Assembly (NCBI GenBank): GCA_029834535.1
Contig: JAQMWT010000005.1
Coordinates: 1-64,000 of the forward strand
DNA length: 64,000 nt
Reading direction: 5' to 3'
DNA from: Chrysophaeum taylorii
Taxonomy: Eukaryota; Sar; Pelagophyceae; Pelagomonadales; Pelagomonadaceae
This document shows, one piece after another, positions 42,131 to 51,343 of the stretch. Under the pieces are notes generated by a model. It worked only from the letters and a program-made list of their open reading frames with translations. It had not been told where the DNA came from and ran no database searches. The stretch's first letter is position 1, and the number at the start of each line of letters is the position of its first letter. The position numbers and the translations under genes are program-made.

Positions 42131-42589
42131 CTACTTCTTGCGGCGCTTCGTTCCTGTGCGGCCCATGGACCGGTTGAAACGCTCGACGGCGGCGACGGCG
42201 GGATCTGGGTACTTGATGGCAGCGATGACTTTGGCATGGAGTTCGTGGTCGGTTTTGTCGACTTGCTCCTCAGCGGCCTCCGCAGCGAGGCGTTCGAGGC
42301 AGGCCTTGATGTGGGCGTCCTTGTCGAAGTCGGGGGGGGCTTCCGCGAGAACCTCGAACTCGGGTGGTCGATCATCGCAGAATTGTGGTTCGACGTCATA
42401 CGACGGCGGCGTCCGGAACTTGTCGGAGAGGCGGTGCTTCTTCGGCCGTAGGCGATTCGCCTTCTTCGCGGCCTTGAGCTGGGGTCGCTTGACCATCAAG
42501 GCGACCGACGGCCGCGCGGGGGCTTCGAGCAGCGGGATGAAGGCGACGGCGGCGCCCCACAGAAGCGCGATGACGAACAGGGCTCGCAT
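42131..42589 (-). CDS. Plastid-targeted small basic protein, possibly a plastid ribosome component
   Basis: 152 residues from ATG 42589. MRALFVIALLWGAAVAFIP is a signal peptide ending at an AVAF motif with the Phe that marks complex-plastid import, followed by a Pro/Arg transit region (LLEAPARPSVALMVKRP). The mature part opens very basic (KKANRLRPKKHRLSDKFR), then TPPSYDVEP, an acidic central part, and a basic end GRTGTKRRKK. The RLRPKKHRLSD..R..P.Y phrase recalls the short C-terminal motif of plastid-specific ribosomal protein PSRP6/cL38; this is a weak resemblance from memory. Plastid localisation is better supported than function. Its start is 97 nt from the divergent coiled-coil gene. Confidence 0.7.
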   Translation of the reverse strand: MRALFVIALLWGAAVAFIPLLEAPARPSVALMVKRPQLKAAKKANRLRPKKHRLSDKFRTPPSYDVEPQFCDDRPPEFEVLAEAPPDFDKDAHIKACLERLAAEAAEEQVDKTDHELHAKVIAAIKYPDPAVAAVERFNRSMGRTGTKRRKK

Positions 42590-42686
42590 CGCCTGAGGTA
42601 CAGACGTGGTTCAACCAGATGTCCGTTGAGCTCTCGCAATCAACGGAAAGCTTTACGAAAGATACGTGCTTGTTTTAGGTAGCGCC

Positions 42687-43838
42687 ATGGGGGGACGGCG
42701 CCGCAGTCGAAGCCGATCGTTCTGCGGTGGAAGCGTCGAGGATGCGGCGCTGGTCAACCCCGAGGAGCTGCGCGAGCTCGGAAGCGATGCGTTCCAACGG
42801 CTCCACGAAGCTCAGAGCGCGGTCGTCAAGACCGTCGACCAGTCGACGCTAGACATCGCGTCCTTGCGGTCGGTGCAGGATGTGTACGCGTTATTCGGGC
42901 TCAACCAGGACGACCAAACACACCGGCGCGACCAGGTTAAGATGTGGACGCAGATCCGCGATGCCATGCACGCGGAGATCGACGTGCTCACGAAATCAGG
43001 GAAGGTCGAGAACTACGATCGCGCGAAGCGGCTCCACGAGAATCTCGGTACTATTCGCAGCGGGTTCGAGGCGCTGCAAACTGAGGCCGTCGCGCGGAAT
43101 CAGACCGAGCAGCGCGCAAATTTTGAAAAGGCGCGCCGCAAGCTGCAATCGCGACTGGTCGACGCCGAGGAGCGGCGACTCCGGGAAGAGGCTGGCGTCG
43201 AGGAGAAGCTGAGAGAGGACCTCTGCCACCAGCAAGCTATCGAACGAGAAAATTTGGCGCACGAGCGCGCGTTTTCTCTAGCGCCCAAGCAGCGATGGTC
43301 GAAGCGTATCCTCGAGCTCCAGAAAGCCGAAGCCGGGCTCGCGAGACTCGACCGTTTTGACGAGGCTAAGAACGTACGCCGAATGATCGACAGGCTCGAG
43401 ATGCCCGAGAAGCGACGACATAAACTCCTCGTGGCGCAGCGCCTCGATCGCGAGCAGCAGGCCTTCAAGGACGCCCAGGACCAACAGACCAAGCGCCTCC
43501 ACGAGCGTCTCGGCGAGCGTCGCTGGAGTGCGCTCCGCCGGGCCCAGCGCGATACCGCGCGCGAGTACCAGCGCCTCAAAAACCTTGACTTCGACATGAC
43601 CCACGCCAACGTCATGGTCGCCCACGCCAAGCCCGAGCTCGCAATTCATCCCTCCGAACTTCTCAAGAAACGGACGAACTACGCCCGCACCAGCGCCACC
43701 CAAAACGGGACGAGACTCCTCGACAGCGTTCTCTTGAAAAAAGAAAAGGAAGCCGTCTACGTCGCGCCACTCTGCGCGGACCACCAGTTCGAGCGTCCCC
43801 TCCCTGGCACCACGCCCTACGATGAGGGTCGTCACTAG
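42687..43838 (+). CDS. Coiled-coil protein, unknown, possibly ciliary
   Basis: 383 residues from MGGRRRSRSRS. After an Arg/Ser-rich start the protein is almost entirely alpha-helical coiled coil with high charge: QVKMWTQIRDAMHAEIDVL, ANFEKARRKLQSRLVDAEER, RILELQKAEAGLARLDRFDE and EKRRHKLLVAQRLDREQQAF. It ends in a non-helical tail, SELLKKRTNYARTSATQNG. The frame is open upstream to 42666, just after a tttag that could be an acceptor, so a 5' exon is possible. I do not recognise the family. The composition and the setting among cilium genes would suit an axonemal or basal-body protein, but that is only a suggestion. Its stop lies 126 nt before petC. Confidence 0.75.
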   Translation: MGGRRRSRSRSFCGGSVEDAALVNPEELRELGSDAFQRLHEAQSAVVKTVDQSTLDIASLRSVQDVYALFGLNQDDQTHRRDQVKMWTQIRDAMHAEIDVLTKSGKVENYDRAKRLHENLGTIRSGFEALQTEAVARNQTEQRANFEKARRKLQSRLVDAEERRLREEAGVEEKLREDLCHQQAIERENLAHERAFSLAPKQRWSKRILELQKAEAGLARLDRFDEAKNVRRMIDRLEMPEKRRHKLLVAQRLDREQQAFKDAQDQQTKRLHERLGERRWSALRRAQRDTAREYQRLKNLDFDMTHANVMVAHAKPELAIHPSELLKKRTNYARTSATQNGTRLLDSVLLKKEKEAVYVAPLCADHQFERPLPGTTPYDEGRH

Positions 43839-43964
43839 GACCATCCGCACGAGGAATGTTCGAATGCCGTTGAGAGGTAAATATCCGTTTAAATTGGAAC
43901 TTTCTTCTAAGTTGGGATTCGACGTGGTATTCCGAAGCTTGCGAACAAATCGAGTTTCGGCACG

Positions 43965-44700
43965 ATGATGAGGATAATTACGACGATCCTGGTGATGATG
44001 GGTACCGCGGTGGCGGCATTCGAACCACCAAATTTAAATGGTGCTCGCGCCCGCGCCCTCGGTGTCGCGTCGCGCGCCGACGACGTTCCTGACATGGAGC
44101 GTCGCTCGCTCATGAACACGATTTTGCTGGTCGGCGGTGTCGGTCCGGTGATGACGGGTATTTTGGTGCGTGCGTCGTCGGAGAGACGGCAACGACGGAA
44201 GCGTTTGTCGACCAGGTGCCATACTTCCAGTTTTTCCTGCCGCCCACGGCGGAGCTCGGCGGTGCGACAGAAGCGCGCGACAGGAAGGGCGACGCAGTCG
44301 TGGCTGCGGAGTGGCTCGCGTCGCACAAGGCCGGCGACCGCGATCTTGTCGAGGGCATTCACGGCGATCCGACCTACCTCGTTCTCGACGACGACAAGAA
44401 GCTCGGCACCTACGCCCTCAACGCCATCTGCACGCACCTCGGTTGCATCGTCCCTTGGAACAAGGTAATAAATACTTCGGATGCTTTGTAGGCGGCCATC
44501 TCGTCTGATCGCAGGCGGCGAACAAGTACATGTGCCCGTGCCACGGCTCGCAGTACGACGCAACGGGCAAGGTTGTCCGCGGCCCGGCACCACTCTCGCT
44601 TGCGCTCTCGCACGTTGTCGTCGACGACAAAGACGCCGTCAAGCTCGAACCCTGGACCGAGACCGACTTCCGCACCGGCCTCGACCCTTGGTGGGTTTGA
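43965..44700 (+). CDS. Cytochrome b6f Rieske iron-sulfur protein, nucleus-encoded
   Basis: Exons 43965-44165, 44216-44464 and 44515-44700 join in phase (211 residues) across two 50-nt introns. The presequence [19 protein letters not shown] is a signal peptide ending with the AAF motif of complex plastids, followed by a transit region ([14 protein letters not shown]). The mature protein starts near [13 protein letters not shown], with a single transmembrane helix [20 protein letters not shown]. Both 2Fe-2S ligand boxes are intact: CTHLGC and [20 protein letters not shown] and WTETDFRTG complete the PetC signature. It carries electrons from plastoquinol to cytochrome f at the thylakoid lumen. 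Length fits the family. Confidence 0.97.
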
Positions 44701-45216
44701 GTGAGAGTGTGGATGCGGCACCTACCTCCGTGCATTTATCTCTCGAGAAATAGTTGTGTGCTTGCTTCAATCTCCTCTGCTCCGACCACCACCCTGATAT
44801 GTTGTATCGCCCTCCAAAGAAAAAGGAGTCTCAGATTGTTTGTTTGCGCGGGCTTCTTCTTCTCTTCCGATGCTTCTTTCTTGTTCCCGAAGGGTAACAA
44901 GGTTGTCGCATCTCCCCATCTGATGGTGTCGCGTCCCGAAGATCCCAGCCAAAGAAAGAAAGAAATCTCTGATCAACCCGACCTATTTTGCAGCTTCCGC
45001 GAGATAGATGCGTAGTGTGGTTGGTATACACAGAGATGGCTTATTATTGACCATATGTCCTCCCTCCGTCGGCCGCTGCTGTGGGACGAAGAGATCGAGA
45101 TTGGAAATAATACCCCCCCCCCCCCGGTGTAGACAGACCCTCAACGGAAGGAGCTCGGAACGTGGGGCGATGGCGCATCTGACAATCAGGGTTGGCTTGT
45201 GACGACCGCAAGAAGG
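44701..45216. other. 516-nt spacer with poly-C tract
   Basis: 3' region of petC and 5' region of VPS45. It contains an uninterrupted run of 13 C (45113-45125). No frame is supported. Confidence 0.5.
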
Positions 45217-47089
45217 ATGAACGTGATCAACGCGACTCGGTACTATGTCGACAAGGTGCGTCGGCGCGAGTGGCGATCTGACGCCCGCCCGCCGCAGATA
45301 GTGTCGGACCAAAACGCGTCGGGGATGAAAGTCCTCCTTTTGGACGATTCGACGACAAAGACGGTGGCGACCGTTTATAGCCAGACGCAGATTCTGGAGC
45401 GCGACGTATTTCTGGTGGAGCGAGTCGAGCAGGCGGCGCGGCACGAGCCGATGAAACACCTGAAGGCATCGGTGTTTGTGCGACCTACGTGGGCGAATCT
45501 CGAACTGTGAGAGCCGCGGTTGTCTCGCGGCGACCGTTGCGCAGGCTCAAAGCCGAGCTCCACCAGCCCAGGTTCAGCGAGTACCACATTTTCTTCTCGA
45601 ACGTGGTCCCGAGTGAAATGCTCCAGCAGCTCGCCGATGCCGACGAGGAAGAGGTCGTGCGACAGGTGCAAGAGTATTACGCCGACTACGTGGCGGTGAA
45701 CGAGGACCTCTTCACAATCAACCAGCGATGTTCGCTGCGGCTCTCGACCGACCACCGGGACGCAGCACGAGGTCAGTGGGCGGCGTTGTGCGCGCGGTGA
45801 CTTGTAATCTTTCTTTCGCAGCCGAGATGCTGGCGCGCAACGTGTCGGGAGTGCTCTCGGTGCTCCTGTCGCTCAAGACGCAGCCGGCCGCGATCCGATA
45901 TCAAGCGGCGTCGAGGGTGGCGCGGCAAGTTGCGGTTGAAGTCCACGAGAAGATCGAGGCCGACGGGATCTTCCATTTCAAGAACCGCAGTTCGGGGCCT
46001 CTTCTCCTCATCCTCGACCGCGCCGACGACCCCGTCACGCCGCTGCTCTCGCAATGGACGTGAGACGCTTCCCTCCTCCTCCTCCTCCTCCTCGGATTGA
46101 TGATATCTTCGTCGTCGATTCGCAGGTACCAAGCGATGGTGCACGAGCTGCTTGGCCTCAACAACAATCGGTGCAAGCTGCCCGATCAGAAGAACCCGGA
46201 AAAAATGGACGAGGTCGTGTTGTCGTGCACGCAGGACGAGTTCTTCGCTGGCCATCGATACGCCAACTTCGGCGACCTCGGCGGGGCCGTCAAGAAGCTG
46301 CTCGACGACTACCAGGCGCAGACCCAGATGAACGAGCGCATCAGCAGCATCGAGGACATGCAGAGCTTCGTGCAGCGGTACCCCGCTTTCAGGTCGCAGA
46401 GTCTCAACGTGTCGAAACACGTCTCCCTCATCTCCGAGCTATCGCGGCTCGTTGACGTCTGCGCGCTCATGGACGTCTCGCAGCTCGAGCAGGACATGGC
46501 CTGCAACGACGACCGATCGGCCCAATGGCGCGAGATGATGGAGAAGCTCATGGCGCGCGAGATCAAGGTCCCCGACAAGCTCCGGCTCGCGCTTTTGTAT
46601 TGCTTGCGGTACGAGGGGAGCGCCAACGTCGAGCGCATCAAGGTCTCGCTCGAAGACGCGCGCGTCGCGCCCGAGAAAATTCTCCTGGTGGATGCCATAT
46701 TGCGCTACGGTGGCCGGGCTGTCCGCGGCCCCGGCCTCTTCGGCTCGGAGCGCTCGCTCATGGCCAAGATGACGCAGAGCCTCAAGACCTCGCTCGAGGG
46801 CGTCGAGAACGTCTACGCCCAGCACGTACCCCTCCTCATGGAAACCCTCGACATGGTCAACAAGTCCAAGCTCAAGGACCAGCACTATCCGGCCGTCACG
46901 TGCGTCTCGGCTGCCAAGCCCAGGGAAGTCATAGTTTTCGTGGTCGGCGGCGTCACGTACGAGGAGGCGTGCAAAGTCGCGGAACTTAATGCTGCGAATT
47001 CTGGTCTCAAGGTCGTGCTCGGTGGCTCCTACATCCATAATTCCACTTCGTTCCTCGACGACCTCTCGGACGCATTCGCCACGCTCTAA
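45217..47089 (+). CDS. VPS45, Sec1/Munc18 family vesicle-fusion protein
   Basis: Five exons, 45217-45255, 45298-45506, 45545-45771, 45822-46059 and 46126-47089, join in phase (1677 nt, 558 residues; human 570). It matches VPS45 along its length: MNVINATRYYVDK, SGMKVLLLDD, VFLVERVEQA, MKHLKASVFVRPT, YHIFFSNVVP, LLLILDRADDPVTPLLSQWT, YQAMVHELLGLNNNRC, SKHVSLISELSRLV, YGGRAVRG and PREVIVFVVGGVTYEEA. VPS45 binds the Tlg2/syntaxin-16 SNARE and acts in endosome-to-Golgi and vacuolar traffic. The first intron is 42 nt with no stop, so retention would keep the frame; removing it restores the family alignment. The last intron holds a (ctc)n run. Confidence 0.96.
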
Positions 47090-47370
47090 CTCCCTTCTTT
47101 TTGTTGCTCGTGTCTTTCTCTCGCGCCGTACCTCTCTTCTGGCGGCCCGCGCGCTGCCCGCTCGAGGTGTCGCGTCCCTTCTGTGTGGGGTCGCTCTCAT
47201 CACCTGATCGCGAACGTCGTGCGCCAGCGCTTCTTTCCTCCTCAACGTGACGTGGACTTTCTCCGCTACTGGGCACGTTGGTTGCTGCCAGCTCCCCACA
47301 TCATCGCCACCGCCACCCCGCCGCTTTATACCTAGCTCGCACCGCCCCGGAATTAAAAAAATGTTGTTGT

Positions 47371-47413
<43 letters not shown>

Positions 47414-47472
47414 AGGCTCGCCCGTGTTCATTATTATTCAAGCCGCGAAGGCCGCCGCCGCCGCCGCGTTTT
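47090..47472. other. 383-nt spacer with (gat)n microsatellite
   Basis: The 3' ends of VPS45 and TTLL9 converge here. A (gat)n run spans about 47371-47413. No gene is seen. Confidence 0.6.
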
Positions 47473-49034
47473 TTAGGTGGTCGTCTGGTGGTGCTGTTGC
47501 CTTTCATCATCGGAGGTGGCGGCGGCGGCGGCGTTGCCATGAGGAGGCGCGGCCGCGCCACTGCCGGAAGACGACGAAGGTGGTCGTCGGAATATGGCGG
47601 TGCCGAGGCGAGTGGACCACTCACAGTTCTCAGGGTCGTGCTGGACGACGCCGCCCTCGTAGATGAGATCGAAGCCGCCAACGGACTCTTCCTACACGCG
47701 GTGGCGGCCTGTGATTGAGAGAAATAGGAAGATGGACGCACATCGCCGTTGAGCTTGGCCTCGACATCGACGAGATCCATGGCGTCGTTGAGCATCTCGC
47801 ACTTGAGCGCGTAGTCTTCCTTCGTGTTCGCGCTGAGCGACGGCGACGCGTTGACCTGAGACAACAAAATACCCTATTGTCTAGCATCGCTTATGGACAT
47901 AATCAAAAACAACCTCGATGAGCCACGGCTTGAGCTCGTCGTCGATGAGAATATCGTAGCCGTAGAGTTCGTCTGCTGAAGCAGTGCTTGTCGGCGATCA
48001 TGACGTGCTGCACCGAGATGAGCGATCGGACCTAGGCGTTGTCGCGCGAGGTGGCATCCTCTCGGGCGGCGGTGTCTCACAATAACGCGCTCGATTGCGA
48101 GGAAGAGCCTGCGAAGACCGCTTAGCAAACTGACTGACATCGCGACGACGACGACGCACTCGTCGACGGCCTTCATTCCGTGCCGGCTCGCCATGAGAAG
48201 CTTGAGGGACCGGAGGTCTTTCTTGCCCCCAGAGCCTAAACAAGCGCGACGCTCCTTTTTTTAAAAACCCAAACACTCACGGGCGTCGTAGTTCTCGGCG
48301 GTCTTCTGGATCGCGACGTTGGTCAGATGAACAAAATTATTGGCGACGTCCGCGGGCTCGGCCGAGTAGCGGGTGTGCGAAAAGCGAGCGAAGCCGCCTC
48401 GGTACAAGTATGCGACGAGCGGCGAGAAGCTCGTGACGAGGACGTACAAGCGGATGTCGAACTTCTTGCCCCCGATGACGTAGGGATTGTCGATGTACCG
48501 CTGGACGATATAAGCCTCCGGCTCGGCTCGGTCGTCGTTGTTTTTGTCGCCGCGGTGTCTCGGGTCGGTGCGCCATTCCGAGATCTCCGAAAGCCGCGTA
48601 AACAGAAAGATCCCGCGGCCCTGGGCCGATCCAATGGGCTTCATGATCCAGATTCCACCCGATCGTTTGAACTCCTCGACAAACATAGCGTACTCGCGAG
48701 GCAGCGCGAACGACAACGGCATGAAGTCGTAGGCGCGCGCCTGCTCGACTTGGCCATCGCGCTGGAGATTCCGCTTCATGCGCTTGAGATTCTTCACGAG
48801 GAGATCCTTGCGGCACAGCTCGCGACCGTTCCGAAAGTGGTTGATACGTTGGTGAGGTTCGAGATGCATCGTATCGAATACCTCGTACACCCACTCCCGC
48901 TCGGCCCAGTGCACGTCCCACTCCGTCTCCGAGTCCGTCTCCTTCCACCCCCGGCCCACGAGCACATCGTAAATCGTGTTGCTGAACGACGTCCGAAACT
49001 TTATCTGATGCCGCCGCGACGACGACCGGGGCAT
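47473..49034 (-). CDS. Tubulin polyglutamylase TTLL9, with an apparent frameshift
   Basis: Six exons: 49034-48281, 48235-48160, 48108-48081, 48031-47914, 47855-47742 and 47691-47473. It aligns with TTLL9: IKFRTSFSNTIYDVL, WDVHWAEREWVYEVFD, INHFRNGRELCRKDLLVKNL, FMPLSFALPREYAMFVEEF, IMKPIGSAQGRGIFLF (nucleotide loop), AYIVQRYIDNPYVIGGKKFD, IRLYVLVTS, FVHLTNVAIQKT, DKHCF, ELYGYDILIDDELKPWLIE, VNASPSLSA and VGGFDLIYEGG. TTLL9 adds glutamate chains to ciliary tubulin. In exon 4, seven nucleotides (about 47974-47980) separate the codons for DKHCF from those for ELYGYD, which shifts the frame by one. All other junctions are in phase. Either the gene is mutated in a core motif or the assembly carries an indel. 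Corrected length would be ~435 residues. Confidence 0.85.
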
Positions 49035-49457
49035 CGTGAGGGCCGAGAGGGTAAGGGTGTTTACTCAAACGAGTGAGGGTTAGGGAGTAAAAACTCTAGT
49101 CTGCGGGTTTTAACTATGAAGATGCCTTTATTTTGTTTATAATAAACTGTTTATAATGATGACACTTGTACTATAATTAAAATGAGGGAGGAGGCAGAAA
49201 TGTAGTAAACTACTCAACGGCAGCAGGGCTGCGAGCGGCAATGCGTGTCTAGCGAGGCGCGAGAGCAGCAGAGAGCGAGGAAGCGAGGACAAGAAGACGG
49301 ACACGCAGACCGGTCGTAGAGGTCGGCAGAGCGCAAGCCGAGCCGTCGGCGTGCCGCCCGCCCACACTGCCACCAGGAACCCGGCGGCCGGGAGATTCGG
49401 GCATATCGAGACTCGAGGTGTAAGTTTATGGCATACAACAACAACATTCATGGTATG
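49035..49457. other. 423-nt spacer, no gene seen
   Basis: It contains gtttactcaaacgagtgagg and agggttaggg close to the TTLL9 start, resembling short motifs in the repeat units and upstream of LC8. The remainder is the 3' side of the sulfatase gene. Confidence 0.45.
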
Positions 49458-51317
49458 TCAGCTCACAAAGAAGAAGAGGTCATCGTCGTCGGACGGGGGA
49501 AACGCTGGTACGCGAGGGTCGCAGAATGTTGTATCACGGTTGTGACTACGTCGACCGGGATCGTCACCAGCAGCATCGTCGTCGTCGTCCGGAAGCCAAG
49601 CGCCGACAAAGTCACTGTTCTCGGCGAAGGCGGCGGCCGCGGCGTCGTCATCGGATCGGGCACAGTAGGTCGGTTCCCGGGAGTAGGTGAGAGCCTGGAC
49701 CGAACGTCAGGAGGACGAGGCAGAAAAAAGAACTCACGAGATGGTTAAAGCGACGAAGGAGAGCGCGATGCAGGTCGGGCCTGGTCGGAGCGAGGTCGCG
49801 GGATTCGGTCGGGTCCTGGGTAAGGTTGAAGACAAAGTCCTTGTGCGGAAGGATGGTCCAGTTGAAGTAGAGGGCGTCGTCTTCGTCGTCGGTCTCGGGG
49901 ACGGGCCAGGCCGGCATCGGCCTGCAGTTGCGCAGGAGTTTGAGAGAGCTGTTGAGGACGAGGGCGCCGGTCGGTATCCATCGGAGGTCGCTCTCGAGGG
50001 TCGCGATTTGGGCCGAGGCGTGGGCGAGATCGTCGTAGGCGGGGTCGAGGGCGTCGACGTTGATCAAAAGTTCGGAGCGCGCCGGGGGGGCGTCTCCAAA
50101 TACGGAGGGCCAGTGGTCGACGCCGTCGACTTCTCCTCCGCGCGTTCGGGGCTCGGTCCGGCCGAGCGCCGAAAGGAGTGTGGGAACCCAGTCGACGACC
50201 GAGAAGAGGCCTTCATAGACGCGGGGCGCGTCGGCGGCGGCGCCGCCAGGCGGCCGGACGAAGGCGTGCGCGCGCACGCCGCCCTCAAAGTAGTAGCCCT
50301 TGGCGCCTCGGAGAGGCCAGTTGTTGCCGACGTTGGGAAGGAGCGCGGCGCCGCCGTTGTCCGAGGCGTAGCAAAAGACCACGTTGTCCAAGTCGGCCGC
50401 CGCGACGATCTTCGCGGCGGCGGCGTCCGTGGCGAGCGTCATCTCGGCGAAGACGCGGCGTCGCGAGCTGGGGATTCGCGCGAGGAGGTCGGCCGCCCAA
50501 TCGGGGACGGTCGACGGCGTCTGGAGGGGCTCGTGGACCGTTGGTGAGGAGAAGTAGAGAAAAAAGGGCCCCTTCGTATCCCGCACAAAGTCGACGGCAA
50601 AGTCGGCGAAGAGATCGAGGGAGTACCGGTCGTCGACGCGCGGCGAGTCGCCGTCGCGAAGGTCGGCGAAACAAAGTTCGCCGCAGATCGTGGATTCGGC
50701 GATGTGCGTGTACTGGTCGTGGAAGCCCGAAAAGAACCCCAAGAAGGCGTCGAACCCGCGGCGCGTGGGCCACAGCGACTCGCGGCAGTGGCCGAGGTGC
50801 CACTTTCCGGCGATCGCGGTCGCGTACCCGAGACGCGCGAGCGTCTCGGGAAGCAGCTCCACCCCCGCCGCCTCGAGACCCCAGGGCTCGTTCCGCGTGA
50901 TCATCGAGTGCTGGCAGCCTAAAGTAATGGGGTGCTTCCCGGTCAACAAGGCCGCCCGGCTCGGCGTGCACAGGTGGAGCGCGTAGTATCGCGAAAACCT
51001 GACGCCTTGATCGGCGAGCCGCGTCAGCGTCGGCGTCGCCCACGAGAGATCCGTCGACTCGTGCCCAAAGTCGTTCCACCCCTGGTCGTCCACAACAAAC
51101 AGAATCACGGAGCTTTGTGGGTTGTGCCGTCGTGCGCTCGGCTTTTCTCGTCGTCGTCGCACTCCTACAACGAAAGGCCCAGCGAGCTGCCAGCGCAGCC
51201 GCGCCGCGACGCACGCGGCGACCGCGAAGAAGCCTAAAGCGACGACCCTGCGACCCTCTCACGACGCGCGGCGGCACCGACGCACCGTCCGCAGATGGCC
51301 TCACGCTTCCGCCGCAT
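49458..51317 (-). CDS. Secreted or membrane-anchored sulfatase (arylsulfatase type)
   Basis: Exons 51317-51305, 51233-49738 and 49694-49458 join in phase (581 residues). The 13-nt first exon supplies MRRK and leads to FFAVAACVAARLRWQLAGPF, a signal anchor. The sulfatase domain has the metal-binding VVDDQGWND, the formylglycine site LCTPSRAALLTG (Cys in C-T-P-S-R, with the AALLTG helix), GKWHLGH, the late metal ligands in YASDNGGA, and LRGAKGYYFEGGVR. It hydrolyses sulfate esters after Cys is oxidised to formylglycine. Marine algae use such enzymes on sulfated polysaccharides, but the substrate is unknown. The C-terminal exon adds an acidic, low-complexity tail. The start codon is only 26 nt from the divergent oxygenase gene. 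Confidence 0.9.
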
Positions 51318-51343
51318 CTTGATCTTTCTTTCTGTACAACATT
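51318..51343. promoter_or_regulatory. 26-nt divergent spacer between sulfatase and oxygenase-VHL genes
   Basis: The two start codons, on opposite strands, are 26 nt apart. Both 5' UTRs must therefore be extremely short, or transcription of each gene must start inside the other. No recognised element is visible. Confidence 0.5.
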
